Source: Erythrophleum ivorense
Taxonomy: Eukaryota; Streptophyta; Magnoliopsida; Fabales; Fabaceae
Direction of reading: 5' to 3'
Length of the DNA stretch: 64,000 bases
Assembly (NCBI GenBank): GCA_026724425.1
Contig: JAIUCV010000394.1
Coordinates: 186,001-250,000 of the forward strand
Shown: in pieces, positions 57,624 through 64,000 of the stretch
Numbering within the stretch: the stretch's first letter is position 1
How the letters are laid out: every line of letters starts with the position of its first letter
Position numbers and translations under genes: made by a program
The notes under the pieces: generated by a model
Databases searched by the model: none
The model's input: only the letters and a program-made list of their open reading frames with translations
Told to the model about the DNA's origin: nothing

Positions 57624-57665
57624 CGTATAGTACAGGGGGTTTTTGGCCGTCAACCCATATATCAA

Positions 57666-59013
57666 TTATCTGCCAACTTTTGATTTTGGAAATATATTCA
57701 TCCTCCACTGGTTTTTGTAATCTTTCTCTACTATTTAATAAAATAATTCCAGAGAAAACAAAAATACTCATAACATCATGTTTGAAGTAATTTTGTATAG
57801 CCAAATACTATATTCCAAAGTATTCTAAATTTCCTTTTGTTTTCTCTTCTCAAAATATTACCTATCAAATATATGAAAATGATTAATATCATAATGCCTT
57901 TGAGGTAGGAACTTGACATATCTATAATGTATTTAACTAATCCACCAAAACCACACAAATAAACCTTCTTCTTTTTTGTGCCAGCCAAAAGTATACTAAT
58001 CAAGATTGAGATGTTAATAGTTACAAATTTTATGTAGTGAAACAGCACAGGTTAAATTTGCATTATCAACGACCCAGTGTGGTACATATATATACACCTT
58101 GCTACAAATTTCTATGTGTTTTTATAAAGAAAAATCCAAATATAAAATGGCAAATGCTTTTTAGTTCTTACGGCAACATTATTGCAGAACCTAGCACAGC
58201 TTTATAGGCAAAAAAAAAAGAAAAAAACAAAAAGAAAATGAGGTGGCACAACTTGACTCACAAAAAATAATGGGGAAGAGCTGATTCAATCGATTCTGAA
58301 ACGAAGCTTGCCACGTGTTATGATAGTTTTTAATAATAAAATGTTTTTTAGAGTTTTATGCGGAGTTGTCCAATGGAGATGCTCTTACTTTTCTTAGTGA
58401 AACTAAAAAAGAAGCAACACACATCCTCATCGAAGAAAGGACATCAAAGCATCATCTCTCACCAGTATTTTTAAACATTAATTAGCCTCATCTCTCTCGT
58501 ACATCGTCTTGCATAATAGATTTGGACTGAAATACTAACATGTACCCACTTAGTACAATTATTAGTATAATTATCTGGTTAATTGTCCTTTCCAAAACTT
58601 CTTGTTTAACTAGGACCCAACGTAAATGTCTATTCTTTTTTTCCATCATCTTCTTTGGCTATAATTTGTACGAGAATGGGCGCAAGCCATAGGGAAAGAA
58701 TCAAAAGAAAAACAATTCATCATTGAAAACATTAATCACATGCACCTTTCAATTGCGTCTAACAATTTTCCTTATAGTTTTAATGTATCTGATTTAATTG
58801 CATGTCAGCATGTAACCCTCTTTTAAGTTTGCATATATGAAGTTTCTATTTTTTATGAAAATATATTTTGACATCAAATAAGAGTGTTGGGATTTTGATC
58901 CCAAATCCGGTCCCAAGGAAACAATTAGAGAAGAATAAGGATCAAAAACATGCTTTTATCTTTTTATAACATGACGGATTCATGTTAACTACATTGAACC
59001 CATACACATGAGA
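57666..59013. other. Intergenic 3' of the primase gene
   Basis: AT-rich; no gene-like frame longer than noise and no RNA gene recognised. The last about 200 bp should hold the PRI2 3' UTR. Confidence 0.45.
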
Positions 59014-62000
59014 TTAAACCGGAGCAGTTGGCGTCTTGGGTTTCAAAATCTTCTGACTCTCTTCGAAGTATTGGTTCGGGTGGTTGATACCAGCATCACA
59101 CGTTGTACCATAAACAGCTTCAAAGGTCATTGTGCATGCAAGCTTTAGTTTTGTAAAGTGGTTCACACATGCATAAAGAACAAGACCCTCCGTTAGTTTT
59201 GCTATAAATCGAAGCAATTAATCAAATGCTTATTGATAATAACTTAACTTAAGATTAATCACCTGATAATGTTTGTTCCGCACTTTATCCATTACGTCTT
59301 CCATTCCACGAGAACTCAGTCCCATTCTACCAAGTGCTGCTCTCAGGTTATCATCACTGTCATTTTCCCACAAAACCATGAGATTCATCACTTTAGCTTC
59401 CACTGAAAGTAAAGATTTTTCATTTTCCCAAGCAAAACTGACCTGAAATGTCGATAAGGACAGCCATGATGGTCGCCAACACCAGGAGCAGATGAGATTA
59501 TCTTCTGACAAGCATAAGGGGTATAATCCTGCAATTGCAATGTGAATTTGGTATCAGAACGTTAGATGATGAAACTGACCACTGCCGTTTTCGTTGACAT
59601 AAAGAAGAGGGATATGGAAACTGTTAGCATCTTACCGTTCTCTTGCCCTCCTTTCCATAGTTATGGCGAATGGAATATGCATACTCTTTATCAAATTTCG
59701 CAGAGCCAACCTAATAATAAAAAAGGAATCAAGAAAATGAGTATATAGTCACTGCAGACAAAAGTCTACTCGCTTCTCTTCATTCAAATTTGCTATCACA
59801 CACAAAAACATGGTTATGAGAAACTAGCTTCTTTTGAGGACTTGATCTAAACTAGACATAATAAATATTAACCTCTAGGAGAGACATAAAACAGATTTCA
59901 CAATTAAACATTTGTGAACCTAGTTACCTTTTTAGTGAATTCTGCTCTCCAAAATGCTAGGGCGTCCTCCAGTTTCAAACCCACACCCTACATGTCGATA
60001 GATAACTTCAGAGAGGAATAAAGAGAAGACAAACCATGACAAAATAAGCTGGTGAAACTATCTCCATAATGTTGTACTCAGATGCGACTAAACTTAACAG
60101 GGGAGAGAGAGAGAGATTAAATGGAAACCTTCAAGAAAAGACCCAGTTGCATTCTTCCTCCATGCTTTAGATGGTGATCTTCTCGAAGCTGTGTGTAAAA
60201 ACGTTCACATGTTACAGTTGCATGGGAGCAGGACATGCAAGTATTTAAGAATATACAGATTTGAAAGCCATAAAGCAACTTACTTTTTCAAACAGATGCC
60301 TCATACAAAGGGGGAAGGAACTCTTGGCAACTTGATCAATATCCTTAAGTGATATGTCAGCGTACTCATTTGACTGTGGAGGCATATTAACAACTTCAGT
60401 GATTCCAAATCTATAGATGTATATTACAAGTTTTAAAGGACGATAATCCTCACCTGAGAATAATCGGGACCCAAGTAGCTTGAAGATAACCCTTCTACTA
60501 TCTGAATGATAGCAACAATAACAAGTTAAGGAAACATGGGACAGGGAATAAAGCAGTTGATTTCAGTCCCATACTTACTGGAGTTAGTCTGTCCTTTTCT
60601 TGTTCTCGAATGGTAGTTGTCCATTTTCTGCAAACACAAAGAAATTTTTTGTTAAATAAACACCATGCAGGGTTCCAAGCTTCTGTAAGTCAAACTTTTA
60701 ATTTTCACAGAAGATAAAAGCGTAACAGAGGAACTTTTAAACTTTCACATAACCTGTTTGTGAGGATGAGGGCCTTTGATATATGAGATCGAAATTGTGT
60801 GACAACAAGGGAAACCAACTGCTTGCAGAAATAAAGGAAATCCGAGTTATCCAAGGAGACAAATCTACTGTGAGGAAGTTATGATTTGAAATTGAAAATG
60901 GAAACCAAGTTTACCTGACTGCCAGCAACAAAGGCATTCCCTTTCTGTATCAATACTCTCCGGCCAGCTACAAGGTCAGGAACCTCTTCAAAGGGAACCT
61001 TTTTTCAGGTGCAAATGAATAACTGATCAGATAAGTGAATCTGCAGCTTGTAGTATATGAACAGTTACAAAATAAGAGTCAGGCCTACCTTGTAGTATAT
61101 GGTTTCAACTGCAAAAAAGGATAAGAAAGAGGAAGAAACTTTCCATTAGAACAGGTACAAGTCTTATTGCTATATAGCTCAGAGATGAAGTTAAAATAAT
61201 ATCGAAATACATAAACAAATCATCTTATAACTAGTCTCTCCAATGCTATACGAATACTAAAGAATAACATCACCACATGCAGGACAAGGACAAACGCCAG
61301 AGTCAAGAAAGACAGAAAAGAGATGTGAGATTTAATATGATCATTACTAGTAGGTGAAATTTGACCCAGTGAACGTACTACTTGCCCCAACTTCTCCTTC
61401 AGACTCTGCAAATAGTCAAAAACCAATTATTCAAGAAAGAAAATACACCACAATCCTGGAATATTCAAGGACAATATAACTTCAAAACTAACACCTTACC
61501 TCAACTTCTGCTCCTGTGACTGCCTTATACGGTAGTCCAAATTCTCCCACAGTTGCTCTCTGTGAACACTCACAAAAAAAAGTAAAATTTACCAAGCCAG
61601 TCTACATTTCAGTTCACCAACCAAAAGAAGGCAATGGAAGAAGCACCTGAGCTTCAAAGTTTTGAAGCCGGAATCTATGACGGAAAAGAGCAGTTTCCAT
61701 GCTAAGAAACCATTTCTTCAATTCATCCCTTTTAAGCAAAATCCAGAAAACAATCAACTAAAAGAAAAATCCAAAGATAAAACAAAACAGACCATGAGGG
61801 CAAAGAGAGCTTACGATCTACAATAAACGAGACGTAGAACGAAATGTGAAATTATATCCTTGTTGCTCATTTCAGATACATCCGAATGTCTCATATGTTC
61901 TTTCCACAAAGTAGACACCTCCAATCCAAAATTAAAACAAAAAACAAATGAGAATGAAATAAATAAATAAATCTGGCAAAATCAAATTTTTATGAACTTT

Positions 62001-62289
62001 ACCAGATCATCCATTTCCTTAGGGTTTTTCCCACGGGCCAATCCATCTGAGACCCCTTTGAGAACTATCAATCATTCACAAAATCCGATCAGATTCTACT
62101 CGAATTCGATTCGTAAGAAACCAATTTTAAAATCTAATCTCGATAGGAACCTCTTAGGCGATCGATTGCGAAGAGCTCGAATTCTTCTAATCGGACTTCC
62201 ATCGGTGGAGCTGTAAAATACAATGGAAGCGTGGGACTTGAAACGACGTTGGTTGATGCTGTTCGCTTCTGAGACCGTATCACCTCCAT
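59014..62289 (-). CDS. PRI2: DNA primase large subunit
   Basis: Eighteen exons join in phase to 454 residues: 62151-62289, 62003-62064, 61815-61918, 61647-61728, 61500-61559, 61348-61405, 61089-61108, 60915-60998, 60754-60818, 60579-60627, 60454-60501, 60284-60373, 60129-60188, 59928-59987, 59636-59710, 59443-59528, 59263-59356, 59014-59142. It is the regulatory subunit of DNA primase in the polymerase alpha complex, which starts RNA primers in the nucleus. The four [4Fe-4S] ligands are visible at Cys280 (FPLCMRH), Cys359 (PYACQK), Cys375 (HHGCPY) and Cys415 (LACTMT), with spacing like the human protein (79, 16, 40). One exon is only 20 nt. The start at 62289 (MEVIRSQKR) matches the family. 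Intact. Confidence 0.92.
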
Positions 62290-63424
62290 TCTAAGCTTTC
62301 TTCTTCTGCGCCCTTCTCTTTTCGTTCCTCTTCTCGCGCTAACAAGAAGGGTCTTCGAGAAAGCGCGGGAAATGATGCAGGCCGAGGAATGAGACTTTAC
62401 TATTGGGCCTATTAATGGACTTATGTGAGCCAACAATAAAAGAGCCAAGAAGATAAAAAAAAATCTCTTTAATCGAGAAAATTAAACCACGCAACAAAAC
62501 AAACTTTGAAGGCATACAAATCGCATTTCATATGCATATCAATGTTAAGCATATCTCCAATTCTAACTCTTTTACTCAGAAAAGCTTTAAAAAAAAAAAA
62601 ACGGAAAACAAAACGAAGCCATATATAGATCGAATAGTCAGACTTTCATTAAACTAAAATGAAATAATATTATCCACATGGTCATATGAACTAGCTATAT
62701 GCATATCTCCAATTCTAACTCTTTTACTCACATTGTTCTTCTTTAAATCGTAGTAGAAAAGCTCATCATAAAATAAATTCGACACAAAATTTATCTCTCT
62801 CGCAGCAGTGGTGCCGCAAATACTTAGTTTGAGCTTTTGGATATGAATAAAAAGAAAAAAGAAAGCGAAAAAACACCAATCTTATATGATTTTTAAACAT
62901 TGTGGTTTGTAGAAAAATTTTAAACATGTAAACGTAAATGCCAAATTAAGGTAGAATTCTAGTAGATGTGGGCATGGTTTACACGGAATTAGCACAATTC
63001 AAATACAAATAATGCTAGTCACTAATTCATAACTAAACGAGAATCGTCGACGAATGTTTTGCTTACCACAATGAGTGATTCCTGCTCCGTAACTTATTTA
63101 AGTTTCTCAGTGAAAACTTGAGCGAGATAAAACAGAAGAAATCGAACAATAGAGTCAGATTGAGAAATGGAACATAACAAAGCTGCCCAGGCTACGAGGA
63201 AGAAGTCGAAGAATTGAAAATGATGATTATCCGAGTCTATGCTCACCATTTTCATAGAACAGAAATGGAAAACTCCTTACACTATGTACAATGGCGAGTT
63301 TGGGGATTTTGGGGATGTGAAAGTTGCATACGTGGCATGCTTCTTTTGTCCAACAGAAGTTGTTGCTCTTAGCATTTGTCTAGCACTAAAGCGTGACAAT
63401 AACTAATGTAAAGATGTGTGAATC
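62290..63424. other. Upstream region of PRI2, no other gene
   Basis: Promoter side of PRI2, AT-rich. A 30-bp direct repeat starting GCATATCTCCAATTCTAACT occurs at 62549-62578 and 62701-62730. Nothing else is supported. About 63100-63420 is of unknown origin and adjoins the inverted PRI2 fragment. Confidence 0.45.
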
Positions 63425-63648
63425 ATTAGGTAAGATCCAAAGTAATGAATCTCATGGTTTTTGTGGGAAAATGACAGTGATGATAACCTGAGAGCAGCAC
63501 TTGGTAGAATGGGGCTAAGTTCTCGTGGAATGATAAAGTGCGGAACAAACATTATCAGGTGATTAATCTTAAGTTAAGTTATTTCACTAAACCTTTGATT
63601 AATTGCTTAGATTTTTAGCAAAACTAACAGGGGTATTGTTTTTATGCT
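63425..63648 (+). pseudogene. Inverted partial copy of PRI2 (penultimate exon and flanking introns)
   Basis: Matches the complement of 59190-59400: 'AATCTCATGGTTTT', 'GACAGTGATGATAACCTGAG', 'AGTGCGGAACAAACATTATC' and the next intron up to 'GCAAAACTAAC'. A 13-nt deletion in the exon shifts the frame. It breaks off inside the last exon near TTTTATGC and joins CAMTA4 sequence. Confidence 0.85.
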
Positions 63649-64000
63649 TTAACAGGTTGAAACCGCCTGAAGTGCACTTCATTCTGCAGAATCATGAAAG
63701 ATATCAGTTAACTCATCAGGCACCTCAAAAGCCTACAAGTAAGTTTGACTTTTGCTTTCTTTACTGGTTTTGAGACGAACGAAATTTATTTTGAACCAAG
63801 AGTTTTTCTTCTTCTTTCTCAACTCTTGTCTCAGGTGGATCTTTGTTTCTTTTCAACAAAAGATGGTCATCAATGGAGGAGAAAGAAGGATGGAAGAGCT
63901 ATTGCAGAAGCACATGAAAGACTAAGGGTATAGTTAACTTTTCAATTTGTTGCTGCATTGGTGGTGACCCTTACATGTTAATTTGCTAGTGGTTTAAGAC
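63649..64000 (+). pseudogene. Inverted partial copy of CAMTA4 (CG-1 domain exons), runs off the window
   Basis: Matches the complement of about 32660-32290: 'TTGAAACCGCCTGAAGTGCA' and 'CAAAAGCCTACAAGTAAGTT', the intron, then the next CG-1 exon 'GATGGTCATCAATGGAGG' to 'GAAAGACTAAGGGTATAG' and on into the following intron. A 23-nt deletion removes codons for VLKFFRK and shifts the frame. Exon-intron structure is retained, so it is a DNA copy. It may continue beyond 64000. Confidence 0.88.

Larger units (their letters stand above)
45074..57656. mobile_element. Non-autonomous Mutator-type (TIR-MULE) element hosting nested insertions
   Basis: The left terminus starts GGGCTGACGACCAAAAACCC and the right terminus, inverted, GGGTTGACGGCCAAAAACCC. 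They extend as long inverted repeats (about 390 bp on the left; the right is interrupted by a solo LTR and contains a partial internal duplication). Flanks ATATATCTA (45065-45073) and ATATATCAA (57657-57665) match at 8 of 9 bases, fitting the 9-bp target duplication of MULEs. After removing the CACTA element, the solo LTR and the 66-bp hairpin, the host is about 1.7 kb with no transposase. Some plant foldback elements look similar, so the superfamily is likely but not proved. Confidence 0.7.

Noticed and set aside
61815..61918. Suspected frameshift in PRI2 exon 3
   Set aside because: Rereading the sequence showed the exon is 104 nt and joins in phase; the first reading was a transcription slip.

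Overview
Nuclear plant DNA from a Brassicaceae species. Four intact, intron-containing host genes lie on the minus strand in the order and orientation I recall for Arabidopsis thaliana chromosome 1 (around AT1G67290-AT1G67320): a glyoxal/galactose-oxidase-like gene (GLOX1-like, 15.9-17.9 kb), the plastidic glucose transporter pGlcT2 (23.9-27.3 kb), the calmodulin-binding transcription activator CAMTA4 (28.3-32.9 kb) and the DNA primase large subunit PRI2 (59.0-62.3 kb). The identifications come from recalled family sequences; no search was run. The species cannot be fixed, but it carries more transposons here than I would expect of A. thaliana.

Layout. 1-5.9 kb: a decayed copia element on the minus strand, with a gypsy solo LTR (991-2560) inside it; that LTR itself carries a short SINE-like insertion. 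6.1-7.0 kb: a hairpin-forming inverted duplication. 7.2-9.1 kb: two head-to-head hAT-like MITEs. About 10.0-10.8 kb: a VIM/ORTHRUS (SRA-domain) pseudogene fragment. 14.8-15.8 kb: a small non-autonomous Helitron. 18.8-23.1 kb: a receptor-like-protein (LRR) pseudogene, split by a transposon that carries about 21 copies of a 27-bp unit resembling an E2F site. 28-33 kb: CAMTA4.

34.3-57.7 kb is almost wholly mobile DNA inserted between CAMTA4 and PRI2. It holds a chromovirus-type gypsy element (34.3-41.8 kb), an HD-Zip class I pseudogene (41.9-44.5 kb), and a 12.6-kb TIR element of Mutator type (45.07-57.66 kb). Inside the last are a structurally complete 9.5-kb CACTA (En/Spm) transposon, a second gypsy solo LTR and a 66-bp hairpin insertion.

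The right edge (63.4-64.0 kb) holds a chimeric copy, in opposite orientation, of the end of PRI2 fused to the CG-1 region of CAMTA4.

The most unusual observation is a short reading frame of 30-36 codons, beginning MFFRGKRPREE, kept in three diverged copies of the same gypsy LTR family. It sits just after a conserved leader intron whose upstream exon contains no ATG, so it would be the first AUG of the spliced transcript. In the CACTA element, the tnpA-like gene is intact and the transposase gene is intact except for one in-frame TAG. Several stop codons in these elements fit C-to-T decay of methylated cytosine.
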